From: an uncultured Eubacteriales bacterium
GTDB taxonomy: Bacteria; Bacillota; Clostridia; Oscillospirales; Acutalibacteraceae
Direction of reading: 5' to 3'
Assembly: GCA_934489895.1 (NCBI GenBank)
Contig: CAKSST010000004.1
Span: 1 to 64,000 of the forward strand
Length of the DNA stretch: 64,000 bases
This document shows positions 7,466 to 15,756 of the stretch, one piece after another. Positions within the stretch are counted from its first letter, which is position 1. Each line of letters opens with the position of its first letter. A program made the translations under genes and the position numbers. Under the pieces are notes generated by a model. The model was not told the origin of the DNA, did no database searches, and worked only from the letters and a program-made list of their open reading frames with translations.

Positions 7466-8356
7466 ATGAAGGATTATTTACTGAATTTTGAGGAATACCT
7501 TAAAAATAAAAAGAAAGCATCCCAAAATACTCTTGAATCATATTTAAGGGATGTTTCTCAGTTTACAGAATACTGCAATACAGTAAGAATTAAATCCGTA
7601 AATGATATAAATTTAACTACCATTGAAAGTTATTCAAAATATTTAGAAAAGACCAATAAAGCTGTGTCAAGTATTTCAAGAGCAATTGCTTCAATACGTT
7701 GTTATCTTGCTTTTCTTAAAAGCAGCGGCATAATTTCAGAAAATGCTGCAATAGGTTTTAAAACTGTTAAAAAAGAGCGTAAATTTCCTGAAGTTCTAAC
7801 CAGTAGGGAAGTAATACAAATTTTATCTCAACCCAGTGGCAGCGATTATAAATCTTGCCGCGATAAAGCAATGTTAGAGCTTCTTTATGCTACCGGTATC
7901 AAGGTTTCTGAATTAGTTGAATTAAAGCTTAATGACGTTAATGTTCAAGTTGGCATTGTAGCACTGCATAATGATAAAAATTCACGCCTTATTCCGCTTT
8001 ATCCTGATGCTGTAAAGGCAATTAAAGATTACATATCAATACGCGATGCCATTGTTCCGGATGACCAGAACACAATGTTCACTAATCTTAACGGACAACC
8101 TTTAACTCGACAGGGATTTTGGAAAATAATTAAAAGTTATGCTCAAAAGGCAAATATTAAAAAGGATATTACACCTCATACAATACGTCACTCATTCGCC
8201 GCTCATTTACTTGAAAACGGCGCTCCGTTAGAGGATATTAAAGAAATGCTTGGCCATTCAGATATCTCTTCAACGCAAATTTACGCACAAATGCTCAAAA
8301 ACAAATATTCACAGTCTTATAAGCGTTTTCATCCCCTTGCAAACAAATCACATTAA
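7466..8356 (+). CDS. xerD: tyrosine recombinase XerD-like, first catalytic Arg replaced by Lys
   Basis: The product of about 296 residues has the XerD layout: an N-terminal SAM-like core-binding domain (YLLNFEEYLKNKKKASQNTL) and a C-terminal catalytic domain. XerD with XerC resolves chromosome dimers at dif. The motifs HTIRHSFA (H-x-x-R), LGHSDISSTQIYAQ (H and nucleophile Tyr) are present. However, the first catalytic arginine, normally in TG(L/I)RVSEL, is lysine here (AAG at 7901-7903, TGIKVSEL). I prefer ATG 7466 over GTG 7454, because homologues begin MKDYL. It follows the spoIIM-like gene by about 18 bp and ends at a strong terminator. Confidence 0.85.
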   Translation: MKDYLLNFEEYLKNKKKASQNTLESYLRDVSQFTEYCNTVRIKSVNDINLTTIESYSKYLEKTNKAVSSISRAIASIRCYLAFLKSSGIISENAAIGFKTVKKERKFPEVLTSREVIQILSQPSGSDYKSCRDKAMLELLYATGIKVSELVELKLNDVNVQVGIVALHNDKNSRLIPLYPDAVKAIKDYISIRDAIVPDDQNTMFTNLNGQPLTRQGFWKIIKSYAQKANIKKDITPHTIRHSFAAHLLENGAPLEDIKEMLGHSDISSTQIYAQMLKNKYSQSYKRFHPLANKSH

Positions 8357-8395
8357 AAAAGCAACAGCTTCAAAATGTCAGCTGTTGCTTTTTAT
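8355..8395 (+). terminator. intrinsic terminator, bidirectional
   Basis: AAAAAAGCAACAGCT (8355-8369) pairs with AGCTGTTGCTTTTT (8380-8393). It separates xerD from the convergent coiled-coil gene. Confidence 0.85.
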
Positions 8396-8415
8396 TTTAT
8401 TGAAATTGTTTTATT

Positions 8416-8943
8416 TTAAGTGTTATCAATTTTATTGAAGGTTTCAATAAATGAATTAATTTTATTCTGACTGTCACGTGAATTTTCATCAATATTTGAT
8501 TTGATTTCATCCAGTGAAAAGGTGAGGGTATCAATCTTATTACAAAATTCACCGCAACATTCTGTTAATTTTGAACGTATATCTGCAAGGGCAGCGGCTG
8601 CATCGTCAGCACATTTAATATTACTATCAACCTGCTGCTGAGAAAGCGCCATATTTTCAGCAGATTTTTCAATAACGCTTTTTGCATTAGCGCTTGCTAT
8701 AATATGCATTTTTGCAATGCTTTGGCTAAGCCTTTCAATCTCGTCCTGTTTTGCGGTAAATTCAGCTATCTTGCTTTTAAGCTCCTCGTTTAATGAGGTT
8801 AGCTCGTCATTTTTTTTGTTTGTATTATTTAATTGTGTATTTAAAGCGTTAATTTTTTTGTTATTTTCTTCTTTTGAGCTTTTTATATAGTTCATAACAT
8901 CTTCTTTATTAAAACCAAAAAAGCTTGACCTGAAGCCTGCCAA
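8416..8943 (-). CDS. coiled-coil protein with DivIVA-like N-terminus
   Basis: The likely start is TTG 8943 behind SD GAGGTGA, giving about 175 residues that begin AGFRSSFFGFNKEDVMNYI. The FxGFNKxDVxxYI string is the usual N-terminal element of DivIVA/GpsB-like proteins, which bind curved membrane and organise division or sporulation machinery. After it comes a long Glu/Lys/Asn-rich coiled coil (about residues 20-75) and a second helical region, with no membrane segment. The family is loosely defined and I would not assign a specific role. Confidence 0.6.
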   Translation of the reverse strand: MAGFRSSFFGFNKEDVMNYIKSSKEENNKKINALNTQLNNTNKKNDELTSLNEELKSKIAEFTAKQDEIERLSQSIAKMHIIASANAKSVIEKSAENMALSQQQVDSNIKCADDAAAALADIRSKLTECCGEFCNKIDTLTFSLDEIKSNIDENSRDSQNKINSFIETFNKIDNT

Positions 8944-9052
8944 AACAGTCACCTCGCAAAAAAGTTTTTCTGTATTATAACAAATAAATAACTGTATTTC
9001 AAGTAAAATTGAATATTTATGCAAAATAATCCATAAAAAATAAAGTATGTTC

Positions 9053-9081
9053 TTGAAATATTATTTATTATAGTATAAAAT
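9053..9081 (+). promoter_or_regulatory. promoter of the nusB operon
   Basis: TTGAAA (9053-9058), 17-bp spacer and TAAAAT (9076-9081), about 33 bp before nusB. Confidence 0.5.
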
Positions 9082-9114
9082 ATATTATGTATAATTGCGA
9101 AAGTTGGTATTTAT

Positions 9115-9525
9115 ATGTCAAGACATGAAGAACGAGAACAGGCTTTCATTTTAATATTTGAATCTTTATTTAATAACGATAGCCCGGATGCCATTTTTGA
9201 GTTGGCTAAAGATCTTCGCACATTATCTTTTTCTGACGATTATGTTGAAACGGTTTTCCGCGGCGTAGTCAAAAATATGGATGATTTAAGCGAGATTATT
9301 TCTTCAAATCTTAAGGGATGGACAATTTCCCGTATTTCAAAAGTATCCCTTGCAATTATGTTGCTTGCGGTATATGAAATGAAATTCTGCCGTAATATTC
9401 CAAGCAGTGTTTCAATAAACGAAGCTGTTGAGCTTGCCAAAGTATACGGCTGTGATAATGACCAGTCTTTTATAAACGGCGTGCTTTCTTCCGTTTTTAA
9501 ACAGCTTAATAATGAAGAGGAATAA
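9115..9525 (+). CDS. nusB: transcription antitermination factor NusB
   Basis: NusB binds boxA RNA with NusE (ribosomal protein S10) and promotes antitermination on rRNA operons. The 136-residue all-helical product has the typical start SRHEEREQAFILIFE and the C-terminal signature SVSINEAVELAKVYG followed by INGVLSSVFKQL. It heads the operon nusB-xseA-xseB-ispA-dxs-tlyA-nadK-argR-recN-tyrS, an order widely kept in Firmicutes. Only 6 bp separate it from xseA. Confidence 0.93.
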   Translation: MSRHEEREQAFILIFESLFNNDSPDAIFELAKDLRTLSFSDDYVETVFRGVVKNMDDLSEIISSNLKGWTISRISKVSLAIMLLAVYEMKFCRNIPSSVSINEAVELAKVYGCDNDQSFINGVLSSVFKQLNNEEE

Positions 9526-9531
9526 TTCTTT

Positions 9532-10743
9532 ATGACTGATGTTGTACTGTCTGTAAAACAGTTAAATACATATATACGCTCACTTATTGACGGCGATGCA
9601 CGGCTTTGCGGCATATATGTTTGCGGTGAAATTTCAAATTTTAAGCCGCACTACCAGAGCGGACATATTTACTTTACTTTAAAAGATGACCAATCGGTTA
9701 TAAAATCTGTTATGTTCCGTCAGGCAGCCCAAAGCCTTGTTTTTCAGCCAAGCGACGGCATGAAGGTAATATGCTTCGGAAGAGTTTCTGTTTATGAGAA
9801 CAGCGGTCAGTATCAGCTGTATGTTACATCAATTCAGCCCGAGGGTATAGGCGCGCTTGCCATTGCCTTTGAACAGCTTAAAGCAAAGCTATCTGCAGAA
9901 GGTTTATTTGACGATGCTAAAAAGCGCCCGTTGCCGAAAATGCCGTCAGGAATTGGTGTCATAACATCGGGTACAGGCGCTGCCTTACAGGATATTTTAT
10001 CAATTTTAGCGCGCAGGGCACCGCACATTCCCGTTTATGTTTATCCGGTTCAGGTTCAAGGGCAAGCAGCAGCACCTGATATGATTAAAGCACTCGCCGC
10101 GTTGTATTCACACAGCGCTGTTGATGTAATAATTATTGGGCGCGGCGGCGGCTCAATAGAAGATTTATGGGCGTTTAATGATGAGCGGCTTGCCAGAACT
10201 GTTGCGGCTTCACCTGTACCCATAATTTCCGCTGTCGGACACCAGACCGATTTTACAATTTGTGATTTTGTGGCTGACCTGCGTGCGCCGACACCATCTG
10301 CAGCGGCAGAGCTTGCGGTATGCGACGCTTCACAGACGGTGGATTTTATTAAGAATATCCGTGTGCGTCTTTACAATGCAATCAATAATAAAATTGCTCT
10401 GTGTGAAAAAGATTTTGCCGATGTATGTTCTTGCCGTTATTTTATAGACCCTTCATTAATTTATAAAGAATACGCAGATAAATATACGGATATAAAAAAA
10501 AGACTTGAACGCTCTTTTGAGCAATATATCAGCAACAATACCGCAAAGCTTGCGGCTATCACCGCAAAGCTTGATGCATTAAGTCCGTTATCTGTGATTT
10601 CAAGAGGATATGCGGTTGTAAAGCACGACAGCAATATAATTGATTCGGTTGATAAAATTTCTGTTGGCGATTCGCTTGAGCTGTCTTTTTCTGATGGCGA
10701 AGCTATGTGTCAGGTAATCAGTACTGAAAGGACTGAAAATTAA
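9532..10743 (+). CDS. xseA: exodeoxyribonuclease VII large subunit
   Basis: Exonuclease VII degrades single-stranded DNA from both ends in a metal-independent way; this is the catalytic subunit. The 403-residue protein has an N-terminal OB-fold (VCGEISNFKPHYQSGHIYFTL), then the catalytic core with PSGIGVITSGTGAALQDIL, the glycine loop IIGRGGGSIEDLWAFNDE and SAVGHQTDFTICDFVADLRAPTPSAAAEL. A coiled-coil region and the C-terminal SRGYAVV segment follow. The last base of its stop codon is the first base of the xseB start, so the two subunits are translationally coupled. Confidence 0.95.
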   Translation: MTDVVLSVKQLNTYIRSLIDGDARLCGIYVCGEISNFKPHYQSGHIYFTLKDDQSVIKSVMFRQAAQSLVFQPSDGMKVICFGRVSVYENSGQYQLYVTSIQPEGIGALAIAFEQLKAKLSAEGLFDDAKKRPLPKMPSGIGVITSGTGAALQDILSILARRAPHIPVYVYPVQVQGQAAAPDMIKALAALYSHSAVDVIIIGRGGGSIEDLWAFNDERLARTVAASPVPIISAVGHQTDFTICDFVADLRAPTPSAAAELAVCDASQTVDFIKNIRVRLYNAINNKIALCEKDFADVCSCRYFIDPSLIYKEYADKYTDIKKRLERSFEQYISNNTAKLAAITAKLDALSPLSVISRGYAVVKHDSNIIDSVDKISVGDSLELSFSDGEAMCQVISTERTEN

Positions 10744-10934
10744 TGGATTTTGATACAGCTATAAAACGTTTACAAGAGATTACCGATTTACTTGAAAACG
10801 GTAAATGCTCTCTTGAGGAGTCGGTAAAGCTATTCCAGGAGGGCGTTGAACTTTCTGTTAAATGTGAGAAATATTTGTCCGAAGCAAAACAAAAAATTGA
10901 GTATTTAGGTGGCGGAGAAAAAAATGTCAATTGA
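10743..10934 (+). CDS. xseB: exodeoxyribonuclease VII small subunit
   Basis: This 63-residue helical protein is the small subunit that binds several copies to each XseA. It contains the family pattern FDTAIKRLQEITDLLENG, then SLEESVKLFQEGVEL and a C-terminal charged tail. The start ATG shares one base with the xseA stop. Its 3' end overlaps the ispA coding region by 11 bp. Confidence 0.92.
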   Translation: MDFDTAIKRLQEITDLLENGKCSLEESVKLFQEGVELSVKCEKYLSEAKQKIEYLGGGEKNVN

Positions 10935-11793
10935 ATTTGTTGAACAGTACAGAAAAGTAATTGAACCTTTTTTAGAGACGAACTTACCTAACAACAATAA
11001 AATATGTGAAGCAATGCGCTACAGCATATTAAACGGCGGTAAGCGAATTCGTCCCGCAATTATGATGGAATTTTTCCGTATTTGCGGCGGTACGGGCGAT
11101 GCGGTATTATACTTTGCCGCAGCCTTGGAATGCATTCACACTTATTCACTTATTCACGATGACCTGCCTTGTATGGATAATGACGATCTGCGCCGCGGCA
11201 AGCCCTCTTGCCACATGGCATACGGTGAAGCACAGGCTTTATTGGCGGGAGACGGTCTGTTAACCTATGCATTTGAGCTTTGTTCAAAAGCTAATGACAT
11301 TGACAGTGCCATTGTTGTGAATGCTATAGGTTTGCTTTCTAAATATTCAGGAATTTCCGGTATGATAGATGGACAAGAACTTGATTTGCAGGGCGAGGGC
11401 ATAACCATGAGCCTTGAGCAAATTAAAAAAATGTATCTGCAAAAAACAGGCGCTCTTATTAAGGCGGCTGCTGAGATTGGCTGTGTACTTGCAGGCGCAA
11501 ATGCACAAAAAGTATCCGCTGCACGCGTTTTTGCTGATAATTTCGGTATGTGTTTCCAAATTACTGATGATATTTTAGATGTGACAGGCACCACTAAAAC
11601 CATTGGCAAGCCTGTAGGCAGTGATAAGAAAAACGAAAAAGCAACGTATATTTCTGCTGTCGGCGGTGTTTATGAGGGTAAGGCAGTTTGCCTTATGTTG
11701 GCACAAAAAGCAAAATCGGCATTAGATATTTTTGGCGCTGTTGCCGACGATTTGCGTGACTTAGCCGATTATATTATTAACCGCAAAAATTAA
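10924..11793 (+). CDS. ispA: polyprenyl (farnesyl/geranyl) diphosphate synthase
   Basis: It condenses isopentenyl diphosphate with allylic diphosphates to make C15-class prenyl chains for undecaprenyl and quinone synthesis. The 289-residue product has GGKRIRP, the first Asp-rich motif DDLPCMDNDDLRRGKPSCH and the second QITDDILD, with a typical KKNEKATY after it. The start ATG 10924 has SD GGCGGAG; GTG 10909 lies within that SD region. It lies directly before dxs, so substrate and chain synthesis are in one transcript. Confidence 0.92.
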   Translation: MSIEFVEQYRKVIEPFLETNLPNNNKICEAMRYSILNGGKRIRPAIMMEFFRICGGTGDAVLYFAAALECIHTYSLIHDDLPCMDNDDLRRGKPSCHMAYGEAQALLAGDGLLTYAFELCSKANDIDSAIVVNAIGLLSKYSGISGMIDGQELDLQGEGITMSLEQIKKMYLQKTGALIKAAAEIGCVLAGANAQKVSAARVFADNFGMCFQITDDILDVTGTTKTIGKPVGSDKKNEKATYISAVGGVYEGKAVCLMLAQKAKSALDIFGAVADDLRDLADYIINRKN

Positions 11794-11806
11794 TTTTGGA
11801 GTAGAT

Positions 11807-13648
11807 ATGGATTATAAATTTCTTCCTGGCATTTCGTCACCTGATGATGTGAAAAAAATTCCGGAAAATTTATTGGATACTTTTTGCAGCGAAATCAGAC
11901 ATTGCCTTGTGAATACTGTATCTAAAAACGGCGGGCATCTGGCTTCAAACCTTGGTGTTGTTGAGCTGACTGTTGCACTACACAGATGTTTTAATACCCT
12001 TTATGACAGCATAATTTTTGATGTAGGGCATCAATCATATACACATAAGCTTTTAACAGGCCGTTATGAACAGTTTGCAACTATAAGGCAAAAAGACGGC
12101 CTTTCCGGTTTTATGCGCCCTGATGAAAGTGAGCATGACCCGTTTGTTACAGGGCACAGCAGTAATTCAGTATCTGCCGCTTATGGAATTTATAAAGCAA
12201 AATCACTTTTAAAAAAAGACGGATACAGTATTTCTGTTGTGGGTGACGGTGCTTTAACAGGCGGTATGGTTTTTGAAGCGCTAAATAATGCAGGCGCTTC
12301 AAAATCAAAATTTATTGTTATTCTTAATGATAACAAAATGTCTATTTCTAAAAATATAGGCGCTTTAACAAGGCATTTAAATAAGATACGTATTAACCCG
12401 TCGTATCACAGCTTTAAAATCAGATTAAAATTATTTCTTGATAAATTGCCACCTTTTGTCGGTAAGCCTGTTTTTAAAATACTTGACGGCACAAAGGATT
12501 TGTTTAAAAATATTGTATATCACTCAAATTTTTTTGAAAGCTTAGGCTTTCAATTTATAGGTCCTGTTGACGGTCACGATATTAAAATGCTTGAAAAGGC
12601 TTTTTCGATAGCAAAAATGCAAACCAAACCATCCTTTATTCATGTTATAACAAAAAAAGGCAAAGGCTTTACTCCTGCTGAAAAAAAACCTGATATATAT
12701 CATGGCGTTTCATCCTTTGATATTTCTACGGGCGCAAGCATGTCCAAGGGTGATACATTCTCAGATATTGCGGGGAATACTTTGTGTGAGCTTGCAAAGA
12801 CAGATAAAAGAATATGCGCTGTTACTGCCGCTATGAAAGAGAACACCGGTTTAAGCAAGTTTGAAAAGCAATATAATGACCGATTTTTTGATGTTGGTAT
12901 TGCTGAAGAGCACGCTGTTACTTTCTGCGGCGGATTATCTGCTGGCGGCGCAAAACCTGTTTTCGCTGTATTTTCAACCTTTCTGCAACGCGGTTATGAC
13001 CAGCTTATTCACGATATTTCAATAAATTCTGAAAACGTACTGTTTTTGGTTGACCGTGCAGGCATCGTAGGCGAAGACGGCGTAACACATCAGGGTGTTT
13101 ATGATGTTGCTTATTTATCAACTGTTTCCGGTATGACTATATATTCGCCCTCTAACTATGCCGAACTTAAAAATACTATCGAAAAATGTTTAAAACTCGG
13201 CGGCCCTTGCGCAGTAAGATACCCGCGAGGAAAGCAAAGTGATAATTTAGCTGATTTTGTTACCACCGAAAATGATTTTGATTTATTTGGCGATAGCAAC
13301 AGTAATTTGATAATTACCTATGGCAGACTTTTTGCCACCGCTTATGATACCATGAATAACAACAAAAACTTAAGCATATTAAAGCTTAGCAAAGTGTTTC
13401 CTATAAATAATGAAATTTTTGATATTATTAAAAAATTCAAAAATATTCATTTCTTTGAAGAGGGAATACGTTCAGGCGGCATTGCCGAAAAGGTGGGCGC
13501 TGTTATTGCCGAAAGAAAAATTGATGTAAATTACACAATTCATGCCATAAACGACGGCAGAGTGCCATGCTCATCTGTAAATGTTGCGTTAGGTGAGCTT
13601 GGGCTTGATGAAAAAGCTATGGCAGATATAGTTAACGGAGATAATTAA
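11807..13648 (+). CDS. dxs: 1-deoxy-D-xylulose-5-phosphate synthase
   Basis: This thiamine-diphosphate enzyme joins pyruvate and glyceraldehyde-3-phosphate in the first step of the MEP isoprenoid pathway. The 613-residue product shows GGHLASNLGVVELTVALH, DVGHQSYTHKLLTGR, the ThDP/Mg motif VGDGALTGGMVFEALNNAG with NDN shortly after, and the transketolase pyrimidine domain with DVGIAEEHAVTFCGGL. The C-terminal domain is complete. SD GGAG precedes ATG 11807. It ends within the start of tlyA. Confidence 0.95.
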   Translation: MDYKFLPGISSPDDVKKIPENLLDTFCSEIRHCLVNTVSKNGGHLASNLGVVELTVALHRCFNTLYDSIIFDVGHQSYTHKLLTGRYEQFATIRQKDGLSGFMRPDESEHDPFVTGHSSNSVSAAYGIYKAKSLLKKDGYSISVVGDGALTGGMVFEALNNAGASKSKFIVILNDNKMSISKNIGALTRHLNKIRINPSYHSFKIRLKLFLDKLPPFVGKPVFKILDGTKDLFKNIVYHSNFFESLGFQFIGPVDGHDIKMLEKAFSIAKMQTKPSFIHVITKKGKGFTPAEKKPDIYHGVSSFDISTGASMSKGDTFSDIAGNTLCELAKTDKRICAVTAAMKENTGLSKFEKQYNDRFFDVGIAEEHAVTFCGGLSAGGAKPVFAVFSTFLQRGYDQLIHDISINSENVLFLVDRAGIVGEDGVTHQGVYDVAYLSTVSGMTIYSPSNYAELKNTIEKCLKLGGPCAVRYPRGKQSDNLADFVTTENDFDLFGDSNSNLIITYGRLFATAYDTMNNNKNLSILKLSKVFPINNEIFDIIKKFKNIHFFEEGIRSGGIAEKVGAVIAERKIDVNYTIHAINDGRVPCSSVNVALGELGLDEKAMADIVNGDN

Positions 13649-14463
13649 TGACTACAAAAATACGTCTTGACAGTGAAATTGTTTCCCGCGGTTTGGCTGA
13701 AAGCCGCGAAAAAGCCAAGGCATATATTATGTCGGGCAGTGTGTATGTAAATAATCAAAAAGCTTGCAAAGCAGGAGATATCGTAAAAGCCGAGGATATA
13801 ATTGAGGTAAGAGGCAATGTTTTGCCCTTTGTAAGCCGCGGCGGATTAAAGCTTGATAAAGCAATAAAAGTGTTTGATATTAAACTTGACGGTTTAACCT
13901 GTGTTGATATCGGTGCTTCTACCGGCGGTTTTACCGACTGTATGCTGCAATGCGGAGCAAAAAAGATTTATTCGGTTGACGTTGGCTACGGTCAGCTTGC
14001 CTGGAAGATTCGCTGTGACCAAAGAGTTGTAAACCTTGAGCGCACAAATTTCCGTCATATTACTGCTAATGAAATACCCGATGTAATTGATTTTGCTTCT
14101 GCTGATGCTTCTTTTATTTCTCTGTCCCTTTTGCTTCCGCCTCTTTTTCCGCTTATGAAAATGGGCGGAAGAGCGGTTTGTCTTATAAAACCGCAATTTG
14201 AAGCGGGCAAAGATAAAGTTGGGAAAAAAGGCGTTGTAAAAGACCCTGCTGTGCATTATGAGGTTTTACAAAAAGCTGCACAATTTATTCAAAACAGCGG
14301 TTTTTCACTTATTGCGCTTGATTTTTCTCCGATAAAAGGACCTGAGGGCAATATCGAATTTTTAGCTTATATTGAAAAAAGTGAAAATCCACAAATTTAT
14401 AATACAATAGATTTTAATGCTGTAATTGAAGCCGCACATTCCGGATTAAAGGAGAATATATAG
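13648..14463 (+). CDS. tlyA: TlyA family rRNA (cytidine-2'-O)-methyltransferase / hemolysin-like
   Basis: TlyA proteins 2'-O-methylate 16S and/or 23S rRNA. The 271-residue product has an N-terminal S4 RNA-binding domain (RLDSEIVSRGLAESREKAKA) and an FtsJ-type Rossmann methyltransferase domain with the SAM loop VDIGASTGGFTDCML, then SVDVGYGQLAWK and LIKPQFEAGKDKVGKKG. The start ATG overlaps the dxs stop by one base and the stop overlaps the nadK start. Old annotations call the family hemolysin; the methyltransferase role is the better supported one. Confidence 0.9.
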   Translation: MTTKIRLDSEIVSRGLAESREKAKAYIMSGSVYVNNQKACKAGDIVKAEDIIEVRGNVLPFVSRGGLKLDKAIKVFDIKLDGLTCVDIGASTGGFTDCMLQCGAKKIYSVDVGYGQLAWKIRCDQRVVNLERTNFRHITANEIPDVIDFASADASFISLSLLLPPLFPLMKMGGRAVCLIKPQFEAGKDKVGKKGVVKDPAVHYEVLQKAAQFIQNSGFSLIALDFSPIKGPEGNIEFLAYIEKSENPQIYNTIDFNAVIEAAHSGLKENI

Positions 14464-15281
14464 TGAATATTGGAATTATACCTAATCCAAAACGCGCTGA
14501 AGCTCTTGAGATTTGCACTAAGGTTGTACATAAATTATTAGAGCTTGATATGACGCCTTACGTTCCCAAAAAATACGCTGATTTTGCGCAAGGCGCCGTT
14601 TTATGTGAAATCGATACCTTGTATTCAAAAGCTGATGTAATTGTTGCAATCGGCGGGGACGGAACAATTATAAGATGTACACAGCTTGCTTCATCTCTTG
14701 ATAAACCCATTTTAGGTATAAATGCGGGCAGAATCGGTTATCTTGCTTCATTAGAACCGGATAATCTTAACGACCTTGTAAAAATTAAAGAGGGCAATTA
14801 TAATATTGAGCAAAGAATGATGCTCAAGGTTGAGTATAATGGCATTATAAATTATGCGCTTAATGATTTTGTGATTTCACGCGGCTCGCAATCAAAACTG
14901 ATTGATTTAAATGTTGATATAAACGGGCACAGCATTTCTTACCGCGCTGACGGTATAATTATTTCCACTCCCACAGGTTCAACTGCTTATTCACTTTCTG
15001 CCGGCGGTCCCGTGTTGGAGCCCGAAACAAACAATATGGTGATATCACCTATATGTCCCCATTCACTGTTTTCACGTTCGCTTGTGCTTGACGGCAATTC
15101 TGTCATTAATGTTGCTTGCGCTAATACTGAATGCGAGGCATATATGAGTGTTGACGGCAGACAGCCTATATTAATAAAACCTGATAATAAAATTACAATT
15201 TTTCGTGCAGAATACTGCGCAAAAATTATTAATATAAACAATCTTTCGTTCTACGATGTATTATCAAAAAAACTGAGGTAA
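14463..15281 (+). CDS. nadK: NAD kinase
   Basis: It phosphorylates NAD to NADP. The 272-residue product has the NAD kinase signature IGGDGTIIRC, the NAGRIGYL segment, and the later STPTGSTAYSLSAGGP motif. The start is GTG 14463, sharing a base with the tlyA stop. The sequence following the catalytic core, ISPICPHSLFSRSLVL, is standard for the bacterial family. Confidence 0.94.
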   Translation: MNIGIIPNPKRAEALEICTKVVHKLLELDMTPYVPKKYADFAQGAVLCEIDTLYSKADVIVAIGGDGTIIRCTQLASSLDKPILGINAGRIGYLASLEPDNLNDLVKIKEGNYNIEQRMMLKVEYNGIINYALNDFVISRGSQSKLIDLNVDINGHSISYRADGIIISTPTGSTAYSLSAGGPVLEPETNNMVISPICPHSLFSRSLVLDGNSVINVACANTECEAYMSVDGRQPILIKPDNKITIFRAEYCAKIININNLSFYDVLSKKLR

Positions 15282-15287
15282 AATTTT

Positions 15288-15743
15288 ATGAATAATAAAC
15301 GCCATCAGGCATTGCTTGATATTATTAAAAATACCCCTGTACTTACTCAGGAAGAGCTTCAAAAACTGCTTTGTCAGGCAGGTTTTGAAGTAACACAGTC
15401 TACCGTTTCGCGTGATATTAAACAATTGCGCATTGTTAAAACACTTGATAATAAGGGCAATTACAGATATACAAGCGCGCGTGATGAAGCGCTGAAAACT
15501 GCAACTTCATCCCAGCATTTTGTTGATACATTTAAAAGGTCTACACTTTCGGTATCCTATGCACTTAATAATGTTGTCGTTAAATGCCTTTCAGGTATGG
15601 CAAGCGGCGCTTGTGTTGCCATTGATGCATTATATTCAGACCATTTGCTTGGCAGCCTTGCAGGTGATGATACAATTATAATTGTTACTAAAAATGAGCA
15701 GGAGTCTGAATTTTTGGTAAATAAATTACAGGAGTTAATTTAA
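15288..15743 (+). CDS. argR: arginine repressor
   Basis: ArgR/AhrC is an arginine-responsive hexameric regulator of arginine synthesis and breakdown. The 151-residue product has the N-terminal winged helix (NKRHQALLDIIKNTPVLTQE, then STVSRDIKQLRIVK) and the C-terminal arginine-binding/oligomerisation domain with ASGACVAIDAL and LLGSLAGDDTIIIV. Placement between nadK and recN is the usual Firmicutes order. No arginine genes are in the window. Confidence 0.94.
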   Translation: MNNKRHQALLDIIKNTPVLTQEELQKLLCQAGFEVTQSTVSRDIKQLRIVKTLDNKGNYRYTSARDEALKTATSSQHFVDTFKRSTLSVSYALNNVVVKCLSGMASGACVAIDALYSDHLLGSLAGDDTIIIVTKNEQESEFLVNKLQELI

Positions 15744-15756
15744 AAGTTCGGCTGTT

